A DNA stretch of 64,000 nt. Source: Kineosporia rhizophila. GTDB lineage: Bacteria > Actinomycetota > Actinomycetes > Actinomycetales > Kineosporiaceae. The notes under the pieces are model-generated. The model was not told the origin of the DNA. It saw only the letters and a program-made list of their open reading frames with translations, and did not search any database. A program made the position numbers and the translations under genes. The stretch spans positions 248,001 to 312,000 of the forward strand of contig NZ_JAJSOH010000002.1 of the NCBI RefSeq assembly GCF_021277265.1. Reading direction: 5' to 3'. Below, piece after piece: positions 8,111 through 16,628 of this stretch (positions within the stretch are counted from its first letter, which is position 1; every line of letters starts with the position of its first letter).

Positions 8111-9961
8111 CTAGTCCTGCCAGCCGTTGGTGGCGCCGGTCTCCAGCTTCACGTCGTCGGTGGTGCCGGTGACGATCGCCCGGATCGTCTCGACCGGGAG
8201 CTTGGGGGTGCCGTCGGAGTACAGCAGGCCGTTGGTCTCCTGCCCGGTGTCCATGAACTGGGTGTAGCAGAAGCCGACCACAGTGGGCGCGGCCCGCAGG
8301 GCGTCGAAGAGCTCCCCGACGATGGTCCGGTACTCCGCCGGCGAGGTCACGCTGGCGTAGCCCCAGTCGTCGGGGTTCGCCGACAGCGAGATGCCGCCGA
8401 ACTCGGTCATCATCAGCGGGGCCACCCCGGCGTCCCACTTGACCAGGGCCAGCGGGTCGACCACCGGTTTGCGGCCCTGCACCCCCAGTTCCGAGCGCAC
8501 CAGGGCGTCGGCGGCCTCGGCGGTACCCCAGTTGCGGGCCAGACCGGGACCGGTGGTGGTGTAGTCGTGGATGCCCATGATGTCGCTGTCCACGTGCTCC
8601 CACCCGTCGTTGGAGATCACCGGACGGGTCGGGTCGAGGGCGCGGGTGAGCGCGGTCACGCCCTTGGCGAAGTTCTGCTGGGCCGCGTCGGCGGCGATGT
8701 CCTGCACCCCCCAGCTCTCGTTGAAGGGCACCCAGACCACCACGCTCGGGTGGCTGCGGTCGCGCCGCACCAGATCGGTCCACTCACGGGTGAGCAGTTC
8801 CACCGCGGTGTTGGAGAACGAGTACGCCGCGGCGGTCTCGCCCCACACCATCAGGCCCAGCTTGTCGGCCCAAAACAGGAACCGCGGGTCCTCGGCCTTC
8901 TGGTGGTTGCGCACCGAGTTGAAGCCCATGGCCAGCAGCAGTTCCACCTCTCCGCGCAGCTGGGCGGTGCCGGTGCTGGCGTTGTGGGTCTGCGGCCGGT
9001 AGCCCTGGTTGAGCACCGAGCGGGTGTAGATCGGGGCGTCGTTGAGCTTGAACGCCCCGCCGCCCACCGAGACCGAGCGCAGGCCGGTGTAACTGGCCAC
9101 CTCGTCGAGCACTGCGCCGGAGTCCCGGTCGCGCACCACCACACCGATGTCGACGAGGTTGGGGTGCTCCGGGCTCCACTGCAGCCGGGCCCGGTCCTGA
9201 CCGTTGACCAGGGCCGGGATCTTCAGGTCGAAAGCCGTGGTGGTGAGCCGGGCCACGGTGCTCTGCTCGGCCAGCACCTCGCCGCCGAAGCTCACGGTCA
9301 CGTCGATCCGGGCGTTCGCCGCAGGCAGCCGGTTCAGCGTGACCTCACCGTGCACCGCACAGCCGGCCACGTCGGGACGCCAGTAGACCTCGGTGACGTG
9401 CGTGGCCGGGACCGACTCGGCCCAGACCGTCTGCCAGATGCCGGTGGTGCGCTCGTACCAGATGCCGTGGGTCTTCTCCCGCCAGTCCTGCTTGCCGCGC
9501 GGGGCCTCCAGGCTGAACGGGTCGTCCTCGGCCCGCACCACCAGAACGTGCTCGTCGGTCCCGGCCTGCAGCACGTCGGTGACGTCGACAGTGAAGGGCG
9601 TCTGCCCCCCGACGTGGTGGGTCACGTGGTGGCCGTCGACCCAGACGTCGGCCACGAAGTCGACGGCGCCGAAGTGGATCAGCGCCCGGCGGCCGCCGTC
9701 CCGGGCCAGCACCTCGTCGGCGACCGTTCGGCGATACCAGACCACCGGGTGGAAGCCGGTGTCACCGATGCCGGAGGCGGGTGACTCCGGCGGGTAAGGC
9801 ACCTCGATCTTCCGGTCGAAGGGACCGTCCTGGTACCAGTGCCCGGCCAGCCCGCGGGCGGCGTCGTCGTACGCGAAGTCCCAGCTGCCGTCGAGGTTCA
9901 CCCAGTCCGGCCGCACCTGCAGGGGCCGGGGGTACGAACCGTCCTGTTCTGTCGCCTTCAC
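8111..9961 (-). CDS. Glycoside hydrolase family 2 protein
   Basis: A 616-residue beta-glycosidase with the GH2 layout: N-terminal jelly-roll sugar-binding domain (about 1-180, with WYRRT and FGAVDFVADVWVDG), immunoglobulin-like middle domain (about 180-280) and TIM barrel (about 290-600). The acid/base Glu is in PFNESWG (about 410) and the nucleophile Glu in MTEFGG (about 519); both are present. There is no signal peptide, so it acts in the cytosol on imported oligosaccharide. Start: GTG at 9961, with AAAGAGGG 9 nt upstream; an in-frame extension to 10102 would run through the operators. Substrate (beta-galactoside, -glucuronide or -mannoside) is unresolved. Confidence 0.9.
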   Translation of the reverse strand: MKATEQDGSYPRPLQVRPDWVNLDGSWDFAYDDAARGLAGHWYQDGPFDRKIEVPYPPESPASGIGDTGFHPVVWYRRTVADEVLARDGGRRALIHFGAVDFVADVWVDGHHVTHHVGGQTPFTVDVTDVLQAGTDEHVLVVRAEDDPFSLEAPRGKQDWREKTHGIWYERTTGIWQTVWAESVPATHVTEVYWRPDVAGCAVHGEVTLNRLPAANARIDVTVSFGGEVLAEQSTVARLTTTAFDLKIPALVNGQDRARLQWSPEHPNLVDIGVVVRDRDSGAVLDEVASYTGLRSVSVGGGAFKLNDAPIYTRSVLNQGYRPQTHNASTGTAQLRGEVELLLAMGFNSVRNHQKAEDPRFLFWADKLGLMVWGETAAAYSFSNTAVELLTREWTDLVRRDRSHPSVVVWVPFNESWGVQDIAADAAQQNFAKGVTALTRALDPTRPVISNDGWEHVDSDIMGIHDYTTTGPGLARNWGTAEAADALVRSELGVQGRKPVVDPLALVKWDAGVAPLMMTEFGGISLSANPDDWGYASVTSPAEYRTIVGELFDALRAAPTVVGFCYTQFMDTGQETNGLLYSDGTPKLPVETIRAIVTGTTDDVKLETGATNGWQD

Positions 9962-10022
9962 GTCTGTGGACCCTCTTTCAAGCGGCGTCGTCGGCAGTTC
10001 GGTGACAGCATGGGGCAGATGT

Positions 10023-10036
10023 TTGCAACGATGCAA
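10023..10036 (+). promoter_or_regulatory. LacI-family operator, GH2 side
   Basis: TTGCAACGATGCAA is a near-perfect palindrome around a central CG (12 of 14 positions symmetric), 61 nt upstream of the GH2 start. With the partner site at 10089 it fits LacI-type operators that often act as pairs. Confidence 0.75.
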
Positions 10037-10088
10037 CCCGCAGGTGGACCGCCCGTCGTCACATCCGCGGTCCCGTCCGGCCAGGGTC

Positions 10089-10102
10089 TTGCATCGATGC
10101 AA
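10089..10102 (+). promoter_or_regulatory. LacI-family operator, importer side
   Basis: TTGCATCGATGCAA is a perfect 14-bp palindrome with the LacI-type central CG. It lies 97 nt before the binding-protein start, and its centre is 66 bp from that of the site at 10023, so one regulator could control both divergent units, possibly by looping. Confidence 0.8.
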
Positions 10103-10199
10103 ACGGGTGTGTCAACCTCCACCCAGCCAGGTCGTCGTCCAGGAGCCCCTTGCGACACGTCCGGCTTGAGCGGGCCGCACAATGAGGAGCGAATGCCGT

Positions 10200-11549
10200 A
10201 TGCGTGGGAACTACACACGCCGCAACTTCCTGGCCATGGGAGGCGGCCTGTCGCTGGCGGGCCTGTTGTCCGCCTGTGGCTCGCCGGTCGTCACCAGCCT
10301 GACCGGAGGTCAGCCGGCCACCGCAGATGTGATCTTCTGGCATCTGTTCGGCGGCGGCGACGGCGAGAACATGACCAAGATGGTCGATCTGGTGCAGGGC
10401 ACCACCGGTAACTCGGTCGAGTCCACCCTGCTCGCCTGGGGAAATCCTTACTACACCAAGCTCTCCCTGGCCGCCTCGAGCCAGCGGCCGCCGGACGTGG
10501 CGCTGACCCACCTGTCCCGGCTGCCCACGCTGGCCCAGGCCGGCCTGCTCACCCCCTACCGGGAGACCGGTCTGGCCGACCTGGGCGTCACCCAGGACAA
10601 GTTCACCCCGGCCGCCTGGGAGAAGGCGACGATCGACGGGGAGACCTGGGCGCTGCCCCTGGACACCCACCCGTTCGTCCTCTACTACAACGTGGCGGCG
10701 GCCGAGCAGGCCGGGCTGCTGAACCCGGCCGGCGACAACCTGACCGACATCTCCGGCGCGGACCGCTTCGTCGAGGCGCTGACCGAGATGAAGAAGGTCA
10801 CCGGCGGTTACGGCGCGACGATGCCGACGATCACCGACCCGTCCACGGTCTGGCGCTGGTTCTACACCGTGTACAGCGGTCTGGCCGACCCGGTCGTGTC
10901 CGACTCGGGCACCCGGGTCACGGTCGACGACGCGGCCATGGACGAGGCCTTCGCCTTCCTCCAGAAGCTCACCACCGAGCTGGAACTGATGCCCGCCAGC
11001 GCCACCCCGGCCCTGGCCAACCAGCAGTTCAGCACCGGCGAGGCGGGTTTCCTGCTGGACGGGGTGTGGAACCTGCCTCTGTACGCCGGGGTGAAACTGC
11101 CCGACGGCAAGGACCTCGAGTTCAACATGGTGCCGATCCCGGCGCTGCTGGGCAGCGAACCGGTGGCCTACGCCGACTCGCACGCCCTGATCATCCCGGC
11201 CTCCGACGGCCGGTCCGCCGAACGCGCCGGGTACGCCGCGCAGTTCGTCCAGGGCCTGCTCGAGAACAGCACGATCTGGACCGGCGGCGGCCACGTACCG
11301 GCCTGGCTCCCGGTGCAGGAGAGCGCCGAGTTCCAGGAACTGAGCCCGCAGAAGAACTACGTGGACGCGGCTTTCAACGCGGTCTACGACCCGACCGGCT
11401 GGTACACCGGTGCCGGCTCGGACTTCCAGAACCAGATGGGCGGCGTGGTCTCCACCGTGCTCACCGGGGGCACCAGCCCGGCCGGCGGGACCAGCCAGAT
11501 CAAGTCGGCGCTGCGCAAGCTCGCCGAGACCAACGCGCCGGTCAGCTGA
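10200..11549 (+). CDS. Sugar ABC transporter, substrate-binding lipoprotein
   Basis: A 449-residue extracellular binding protein of carbohydrate family 1. The N terminus carries a twin-arginine motif (TRRNFL, Arg7-Arg8), a hydrophobic stretch and a lipobox (LLSAC) ending at Cys26, so it is probably exported folded through Tat and then lipid-anchored. Typical later segments are SAGEAGFLLDGVW-like (TGEAGFLLDGVWNL) and RAGYAAQFVQGLLENSTIW. The start at 10200 is chosen because GAGGAG lies about 10 nt upstream; the ATG at 10182 precedes that site. Two permease genes follow at once. The sugar is probably the GH2 substrate precursor, which is inference from context. Confidence 0.92.
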   Translation: MRGNYTRRNFLAMGGGLSLAGLLSACGSPVVTSLTGGQPATADVIFWHLFGGGDGENMTKMVDLVQGTTGNSVESTLLAWGNPYYTKLSLAASSQRPPDVALTHLSRLPTLAQAGLLTPYRETGLADLGVTQDKFTPAAWEKATIDGETWALPLDTHPFVLYYNVAAAEQAGLLNPAGDNLTDISGADRFVEALTEMKKVTGGYGATMPTITDPSTVWRWFYTVYSGLADPVVSDSGTRVTVDDAAMDEAFAFLQKLTTELELMPASATPALANQQFSTGEAGFLLDGVWNLPLYAGVKLPDGKDLEFNMVPIPALLGSEPVAYADSHALIIPASDGRSAERAGYAAQFVQGLLENSTIWTGGGHVPAWLPVQESAEFQELSPQKNYVDAAFNAVYDPTGWYTGAGSDFQNQMGGVVSTVLTGGTSPAGGTSQIKSALRKLAETNAPVS

Positions 11550-11560
11550 GGAGCGAACAG

Positions 11561-12499
11561 GTGACAACGACGACTACTGCTCCCGCTCCCGGGATCGCGA
11601 AGGTGGAGACCTCCGCGGTCGAGACCTCGGGCCGCGACAACCGGGCCGGCTGGCTCTTCTCCGCCCCGTTCCTGATCCTCTACGGGCTGTTCCTCGTCGG
11701 GCCGGTCCTGGTCGGTCTGGTGATCAGCTTCTTCAACACCGCCACGGTGAAGAACGACCTCGGCGAGTTCGTGGCGTTCGAGAACTACACCGCCGTGCTG
11801 GGCAACGTCGACTTCTGGAAGTCGATGTGGCACAGCACCCTGTTCACCCTGCTCACGGTGCCCTTCCTGGTGGTCCTGCCGCTGGTCGCAGCCGTCCTGG
11901 CCAGCCGGATCAGCCGTAACCGCTGGTTCTTCCGGATCGCCTTCTTCGCCCCCTACGTGGTGCCCTCGGCCTCGGTGGCGCTGATCTTCGCCTTCCTCTA
12001 CGCCCCCCAGATCGGCCTGTTCGCACAAGGTTTCGACGCGGTCGGGCTGACCGCCCCGGACTTCCTGGGCAGCACCAACGGCGCCTGGCTGGCGGTCACG
12101 ATCCTGACCGTGTGGTGGACCTTCGGTTTCAACTTCGTGCTCTACACCGCTGCGCTGCAGGACATCCCGGAAGACACCTACGAGGCCGCCGCCATCGACG
12201 GCACCTCGGCCTGGCAGCAGATGCGCTCGATCACCGTGCCGCTGCTGCGCCCGACCATCGGCCTGGTGCTGCTGCTGCAGATCCTGGCCTCACTGAAGGT
12301 CTTCGACCAGATCTTCATCCTGCTGCAGGGCGGCCCGAACCTCACCACGCGCCCGGTGATCCAGTACATCTACGACACCGGTTTCACCACCTACCGGGGC
12401 GGTTACGCGGCCGCCGCGACCATGGTCTACTTCCTGATCCTGGTCGCGATCTCGGCAGTCTGGATGTTCGCCACCCGCCGTCGCGGCGCGGACGCGTGA
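11561..12499 (+). CDS. Sugar ABC transporter permease (MalF type)
   Basis: A 312-residue inner-membrane permease with six predicted transmembrane segments, starting at FSAPFLILYGLFLVGPVLVGLVI. The EAA loop that contacts the ATPase is EAAAIDGTSAWQQMRSITVPLLRPTI (about 207). The GTG start at 11561 has GAGGAG 8 nt upstream and lies 11 nt after the binding-protein stop. It pairs with the following permease; no ATPase gene is nearby, as is common in actinobacteria that share an MsiK-type ATPase among sugar importers. Confidence 0.95.
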   Translation: MTTTTTAPAPGIAKVETSAVETSGRDNRAGWLFSAPFLILYGLFLVGPVLVGLVISFFNTATVKNDLGEFVAFENYTAVLGNVDFWKSMWHSTLFTLLTVPFLVVLPLVAAVLASRISRNRWFFRIAFFAPYVVPSASVALIFAFLYAPQIGLFAQGFDAVGLTAPDFLGSTNGAWLAVTILTVWWTFGFNFVLYTAALQDIPEDTYEAAAIDGTSAWQQMRSITVPLLRPTIGLVLLLQILASLKVFDQIFILLQGGPNLTTRPVIQYIYDTGFTTYRGGYAAAATMVYFLILVAISAVWMFATRRRGADA

Positions 12500-12509
12500 G
12501 GAGAAAACC

Positions 12510-13388
12510 ATGAGCACTGCAACCCTTTCGCGTCGCTCCCAGAACCGGGAGACCTCGCAGGCGGACAAACTCGGTTCCAAGACGTTCAACCGGCTGGCCG
12601 CCACCTGCCTGACCCTGTGGGCGCTGATCTGGCTGGTGCCGTTCGCGTTCACGGTGATCACCTCGTTCCGCCCGGCGGCCGAGATCACCGCCGACCCGAT
12701 CAGCATCTGGTCGGACAACTGGACCCTGGACGCCTACACCGCCGCCTTCGAGCTGAACTCGATCGGCTGGTGGTACCTGAACAGCTTCCTGATCTCCACG
12801 CTCTCGGTGGTCTTCACCGTGATCGTCTGCTCGCTCATCGGTTTCGGGCTGGCGCACCTGCGCTTCCGGGCCAAGAGCGTGCTGGCCGTGGTGATCCTGG
12901 CCGGGCTGATGGTGCCGATGGAGGCGCTGGTCCTGCCCCAGTTCATCGAGTTCCGGGCGCTCGGGCTGCTCGGCACCTACTGGGCGCTGATCCTGCCGGC
13001 CACCGCCTCGCCGGTCGCGGTGTTCGTCTTCCGCTCGTTCTTCAAGGGCATCCCCGAGCAGCTGATCGAGGCCGCGCGGATCGACGGCGCCTCGTGGTGG
13101 CGGGTCTACTGGCAGATCTGCCTGCCGCTGACCCGGCCGGCCATCTCGGCGGTGGCCATCTTCACCTTCGTCACCACCTGGAACGCGTTCCTGTGGCCGC
13201 TGCTGGTGCTCACCCAGACCAAGTCGCAGACCATCCCGGTGGGTCTGAGCGGCCTGCTCGGGGCCACCGGCGTGAACCAGGCCGAGGTGCTGGCCTCGGC
13301 GGTACTCGGTCTGCTGCCGCTGCTGGCAGTGTTCCTGGTGGCCCAGCGCCAGATCACTCAGGGCATTGCGAGCACGGGCATCAAGTAA
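12510..13388 (+). CDS. Sugar ABC transporter permease (MalG type)
   Basis: A 292-residue second permease. A first transmembrane segment (LTLWALIWLVPFAFTVITSF) and the EAA loop EAARIDGASWWRVYWQICLPLTRPAI (about 187) are clear. It starts 10 nt after the preceding permease with a GAGGAG ribosome site, so the three importer genes form one operon that ends in the hairpin at 13404. Confidence 0.95.
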   Translation: MSTATLSRRSQNRETSQADKLGSKTFNRLAATCLTLWALIWLVPFAFTVITSFRPAAEITADPISIWSDNWTLDAYTAAFELNSIGWWYLNSFLISTLSVVFTVIVCSLIGFGLAHLRFRAKSVLAVVILAGLMVPMEALVLPQFIEFRALGLLGTYWALILPATASPVAVFVFRSFFKGIPEQLIEAARIDGASWWRVYWQICLPLTRPAISAVAIFTFVTTWNAFLWPLLVLTQTKSQTIPVGLSGLLGATGVNQAEVLASAVLGLLPLLAVFLVAQRQITQGIASTGIK

Positions 13389-13403
13389 AAGGCAACCAAC
13401 TGT

Positions 13404-13441
13404 GGACGTCCGTGGGCCCCTTTGGGTGCCCGCGGACGTCC
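13404..13441 (+). terminator. Terminator of the sugar importer operon
   Basis: GGACGTCCGTGGG and CCCGCGGACGTCC form a 13-bp stem with one G-T wobble around a 12-nt loop, 15 nt after the last permease stop. Confidence 0.8.
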
Positions 13442-13472
13442 TTAGTTTGTTGGGTTTGGTTAGCCTCGGGCC

Positions 13473-13958
13473 GTGCAGATCGTTGAACTCCTGGTCTCCC
13501 CCGTGCACCGGTTCGAGGGCCGGCCGTCGGACGGGGCCGGGCCGTTGCCGCCGGGTGAACTGGTGCCGGAGATCTCGGTGCGGGAGCGGCTGGGGGTGGT
13601 CGGCGACCGCTACTTCGGCAAGGCCGCCCACCGGGACGCGCTGGTCACGCTGATCGCGCAAGAGTCGATGGAAGGGCTGCCGCCGGGCACCGGCCTGCTG
13701 CAGACCCGGCGCACCATCATGGTGGCCGGGATCGAGGTGGACTCGCTGGTCGGGCAGGTGCTCACGCTCGACTCCGGGGACGGGCCGGTCTCGTTCGCGG
13801 TGAAGCGCCGGGCCAATCCCTGCGCGTGGATGGACGTGTCGATCGGGCCGGGGGCCTTCCGGGCGCTGCGCGGGAAGGGCGGCATCCGCTGTGTCCCGCT
13901 GAACGACGGAACGCTTCGGCTCGGCCCGGTGAAGGTCGAGATCAGTTCGCCCGGCTGA
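13473..13958 (+). CDS. MOSC domain-containing protein
   Basis: A 161-residue stand-alone MOSC (molybdenum cofactor sulfurase C-terminal) protein. It shows VGDRYFGKAAHRDALVTLIAQES in the first half and the Cys-bearing motif RRANPCAWMDVSIGPGAFRALRGKGGIRC in the second, with the expected cysteine. Such proteins are thought to handle sulfur or cofactor chemistry; the precise partner is unknown. Start: a GTG with no Shine-Dalgarno; a TTAGCCT resembling a -10 box ends 6 nt upstream, so the message may be leaderless. Confidence 0.88.
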   Translation: MQIVELLVSPVHRFEGRPSDGAGPLPPGELVPEISVRERLGVVGDRYFGKAAHRDALVTLIAQESMEGLPPGTGLLQTRRTIMVAGIEVDSLVGQVLTLDSGDGPVSFAVKRRANPCAWMDVSIGPGAFRALRGKGGIRCVPLNDGTLRLGPVKVEISSPG

Positions 13959-13970
13959 GTTCTGGGCAGG

Positions 13971-14008
13971 CCGGAACCCGCCGCGCGTGGCCCCGCGGCG
14001 GGTTCCGG
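13971..14008. terminator. Bidirectional terminator
   Basis: A perfect 15-bp stem (CCGGAACCCGCCGCG and its complement) with an 8-nt loop lies between two convergent genes, the MOSC gene and the GlsB-like gene. Confidence 0.85.
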
Positions 14009-14025
14009 GGTCTGAAGGGGGTGTC

Positions 14026-14298
14026 TCAGACCGTGCGGCGGTTGCCCAGGTTGATCCAGAGCAGCAGCACGATGATCGCCCCGATGATCGAGCCGATCAG
14101 GCCGGAGGGCTGGAAGAAGCCGTCGGTGGAGTCCTTGCCGAAGATCAGGTAGCCGAGGAAGCCCCCGACGAACGAACCGACCACGCCGATCGCGATGGTG
14201 GTCGGGATCGACATGTGCTGTCGGCCGGGCACCAGCAGCCGGGCGACCGCGCCGGCGATCAGGCCGACGATGAGCAGAGTGATGATCAGGCCAAGCAT
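14026..14298 (-). CDS. GlsB/YeaQ/YmgE family membrane protein
   Basis: A 90-residue protein with three predicted transmembrane helices: MLGLIITLLIVGLIAGAVARLLVPGR, TTIAIGVVGSFVGGFLGYLIFG and LIGSIIGAIIVLLLWINL. This pattern defines the transglycosylase-associated (GlsB/YeaQ) family, small stress-related membrane proteins of unclear function. GGAAGG lies 9 nt before the ATG. It is divergent from the response-regulator gene, and two ACCCCTAGGG elements lie between them, so the two may be co-regulated. Confidence 0.9.
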   Translation of the reverse strand: MLGLIITLLIVGLIAGAVARLLVPGRQHMSIPTTIAIGVVGSFVGGFLGYLIFGKDSTDGFFQPSGLIGSIIGAIIVLLLWINLGNRRTV

Positions 14299-14350
14299 GG
14301 TCAGGATCCTTCCGAGAGGGGTTCCTTGCTGTCCTGACCTCTACGCAACC

Positions 14351-14382
14351 ACCCCTAGGGCTGGTCCGGCACACCCCTAGGG
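14351..14382 (+). promoter_or_regulatory. Twin ACCCCTAGGG element between divergent genes
   Basis: ACCCCTAGGG occurs at 14351-14360 and again at 14373-14382, exactly 22 bp apart (two helical turns). Each contains the palindrome CCCTAGGG. They lie 18 nt before the response-regulator start and 53 nt before the divergent membrane-protein start. The arrangement suggests cooperative binding of a dimeric regulator, perhaps the adjacent LuxR-type protein. Confidence 0.6.
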
Positions 14383-14399
14383 AGGGTTATCGTCCTTTC

Positions 14400-15059
14400 G
14401 TGACGAAGCCACCGATCCTGCTCGCGCTCGTCAACGACTACGACGTGGTCGCCAACGGCCTGGCCACCATGCTCGACGACTACCGCGACCAGGTGCTGAT
14501 CGCCGAGATCGACCTCAACCTCGGGGTGGACGACCACGTCGACATCGTTCTGTACGACACGTTCGCCCAGCCCGAGTCCGACGTGGACGAGCTGAGCACG
14601 CTGGTGGCCAACCCCCGGGCCCGGCGGGTGGTGGTCTACACCTGGAACTTCCATCCGATGCTGATCCAGCGGGCGCGGGAACAGGGCATGTCCGGCTACC
14701 TGTCCAAGACGATGTCCGCCCGCGACCTGGTGGCGGCCCTGCAGGCGGTGCACGCCGGCGAGATGGTGATCAGCGAGCAGTCATCCGGGGCCCGCACCGC
14801 GCCGGGGCTGAACTGGCCCGGCCGCGGCGAAGGGCTCACCGACCGCGAGGCCGAGGTGCTCGCCCTGATCACCCAGGGCATGAGCAACGCCCAGGTGGCC
14901 GAGCTGACCTACCTCAGCCCGAACACGATCAAGTCCTACATCCGCAGCATCTACCGCAAGATCGGGGTGGAGAGCCGTACCCAGGCCGTGCTCTGGGGCG
15001 TCGGGCACGGATTCACCCCCGATCACCACCGGATCGAGCACTGGAAGGGCGGGCCGTGA
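14400..15059 (+). CDS. LuxR-type response regulator
   Basis: A 219-residue two-domain regulator. The receiver (1-120) keeps the phospho-acceptor Asp (VDIVLYDTF), the switch Thr (VVVYTW) and Lys (YLSKTM), though the usual acidic pair reads Asn-Asp. The C-terminal LuxR helix-turn-helix is plain: GLTDREAEVLALITQGMSNAQVAELTYLSPNTIKSYIRSIYRKIGV. No histidine kinase gene is adjacent. It starts at a GTG with no ribosome site; TTATCG lies about 7 nt upstream as a possible -10 of a leaderless transcript. The twin element just upstream makes autoregulation likely. Confidence 0.9.
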   Translation: MTKPPILLALVNDYDVVANGLATMLDDYRDQVLIAEIDLNLGVDDHVDIVLYDTFAQPESDVDELSTLVANPRARRVVVYTWNFHPMLIQRAREQGMSGYLSKTMSARDLVAALQAVHAGEMVISEQSSGARTAPGLNWPGRGEGLTDREAEVLALITQGMSNAQVAELTYLSPNTIKSYIRSIYRKIGVESRTQAVLWGVGHGFTPDHHRIEHWKGGP

Positions 15060-15085
15060 GCGGTGGCGGGCCGTAGGGTCTGGGC

Positions 15086-15709
15086 ATGGCTCACATCCAC
15101 AAGGCCACGCTGACGCCCTCGAAGCTCGAACTGCTCACGCCCTGGCTGCGCTCGCGGGCCTGGGCCGACGGCAGCGGTGGAGTGCAGACCATCGGCGCCT
15201 ACCGTTTCGACGACCCGCAGGGCGAGGTCGGGATCGAGACGTTCCTGCTCCGGACCACCACCGGCGCCGTGCTGCACGTGCCCGCCACCTACCGCAGCGA
15301 GCCGTTGCGCGGGGCCGACGAGCACCTGATCGGCACCACCGAGCACTCGGCCCTGGGCACCCGCTGGGTCTACGACGGCTGCGGCGACCCGGTCTGGGCC
15401 GCCGTGCTCACCCAGGTCGTCCTCACCGGCGGGACGCAGGCCTCGGAGATGGTCGACGACGGCAACGGCGGCCTGATCGAGCGCCCACCCACGGCCACCG
15501 TGGTGGGCAGCGGAGAGGCCGGCGCCGAGGTTCCTCCGGTGGCCGGTGCGCAGCCGCACGACGAGGCGGGGTACACGGTGGTCACCACCGGTGGGCCGGT
15601 GCTGGTGGTGGCCCGTGAGGTGGGCAGGGAGCTCACCGGGGTCACGCACACCCTCACGGTGCGCTGGGCCGACGCCGAGCCGGTGATCGTGGCCGGCATC
15701 CGTCAGTAG
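15086..15709 (+). CDS. Stand-alone maltokinase N-terminal cap-like protein
   Basis: A 207-residue protein resembling the N-terminal cap domain of maltokinase (Mak_N_cap): MAHIHKATLTPSKLELLTPWLRSRAWA, GAYRFDDPQGEVGIETFLLRTTTGAVLHVPATYRSEPL and HSALGTRWVYDGCGDPVW. The kinase domain that follows in maltokinase is missing here, so this is one of the free-standing cap proteins common in actinobacteria, whose function is unknown. It ends 7 nt into the convergent next gene. Confidence 0.75.
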   Translation: MAHIHKATLTPSKLELLTPWLRSRAWADGSGGVQTIGAYRFDDPQGEVGIETFLLRTTTGAVLHVPATYRSEPLRGADEHLIGTTEHSALGTRWVYDGCGDPVWAAVLTQVVLTGGTQASEMVDDGNGGLIERPPTATVVGSGEAGAEVPPVAGAQPHDEAGYTVVTTGGPVLVVAREVGRELTGVTHTLTVRWADAEPVIVAGIRQ

Positions 15710-16530
15710 GTCCGGGCGGTGAGCCGCTGACCGGCCCGGGAGGTCAGGCCCAGTCCCAGGTCGTCGAGGACTTCGCGGATGTCGTCGACGGCCAGCGACC
15801 CGTGGCGTTCCAGGGTCAGGACCTGCCGGCCGCTCGCGTCGGTAGGCAGGGCCCGGTGAAAACTGATCACCGACGTGGACATCGGGGCGAACCGCGGATA
15901 GGCCGCCCGGGCCGCGGCCTCGTCCTGGTGTTCCAGAACGGCGAAGTTGGGCACGTGCCCGAAGTCGGCCCGGAGCCCGGAAGCCTTCCAGTGGGCCGGG
16001 CTGTCCTCGGCGCCGGTCAGGTGGTGCGAACGATTCGCAGAGGTGACGTACAGCAGATCGGTGCCGGCCGCGTCCAGGCAGCGGGCCAGGAAAGCGTTGG
16101 ACGGGCAGGCGTATCCCGGCGCGATCACCTGCACGGTGCGCACACCGTTCTCGGTGACGGTCAGATGGTCCGGGACGTGCGTCACGGCCGGGCCACGGAA
16201 GCCGAAAGGGCCCATCCCGTAGAGCACGTCGATGACAGTCAGGATGCGGCGCCGGTCGAGACCGCCCGGCAGTGCGGCCCAGTCGAACAGCCCGGCCACA
16301 CCCGAGGGCGGCACGGTCACACTGCCGGGCTGGTCGGCAGGGCGGCCTTTCATCCGGTTCAGTCGCTGCACCGATTCGGCCTCGGGCCGGGCCGTGATCG
16401 CGTAGAAGTTGGCGAACCCGTGACCCACCACCGTCCCGGCCGCCAGCCAGTCGGCCAGCAGCGCCTGCGCGGCCCGGTCGCCCAGCACCGCCGATACCCG
16501 CTCTGCGGGCCTGGACTCGATCGTGGTCAT
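15703..16530 (-). CDS. Putative YrdC/Sua5-like protein
   Basis: A 275-residue protein. The segment VIAPGYACPSNAFLARCLDAAGTDLLYVTSANRSHHLTGAEDSP resembles the YrdC/Sua5 (threonylcarbamoyl-AMP synthase-type) pattern ending in TSANxS, but the N terminus (ERVSAVLGDRAAQALLADWLAAGTVVGHGFANFYAIT) is not a usual Sua5 start, so it may be a distant relative with another role. The start at 16530 has an excellent GGGAGG upstream; the longer reading frame to 16704 would run into the divergent cupin gene. Confidence 0.55.
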   Translation of the reverse strand: MTTIESRPAERVSAVLGDRAAQALLADWLAAGTVVGHGFANFYAITARPEAESVQRLNRMKGRPADQPGSVTVPPSGVAGLFDWAALPGGLDRRRILTVIDVLYGMGPFGFRGPAVTHVPDHLTVTENGVRTVQVIAPGYACPSNAFLARCLDAAGTDLLYVTSANRSHHLTGAEDSPAHWKASGLRADFGHVPNFAVLEHQDEAAARAAYPRFAPMSTSVISFHRALPTDASGRQVLTLERHGSLAVDDIREVLDDLGLGLTSRAGQRLTARTY

Positions 16531-16628
16531 GTCCTGCCTCCCTGCCGGAAACGAGCGCTGCCCGCGACCTGCTGATACCGGCCGGACGGGGGAAGTAGGT
16601 TGGGGGCACCGCGTCCGAAGGGGGAAAG

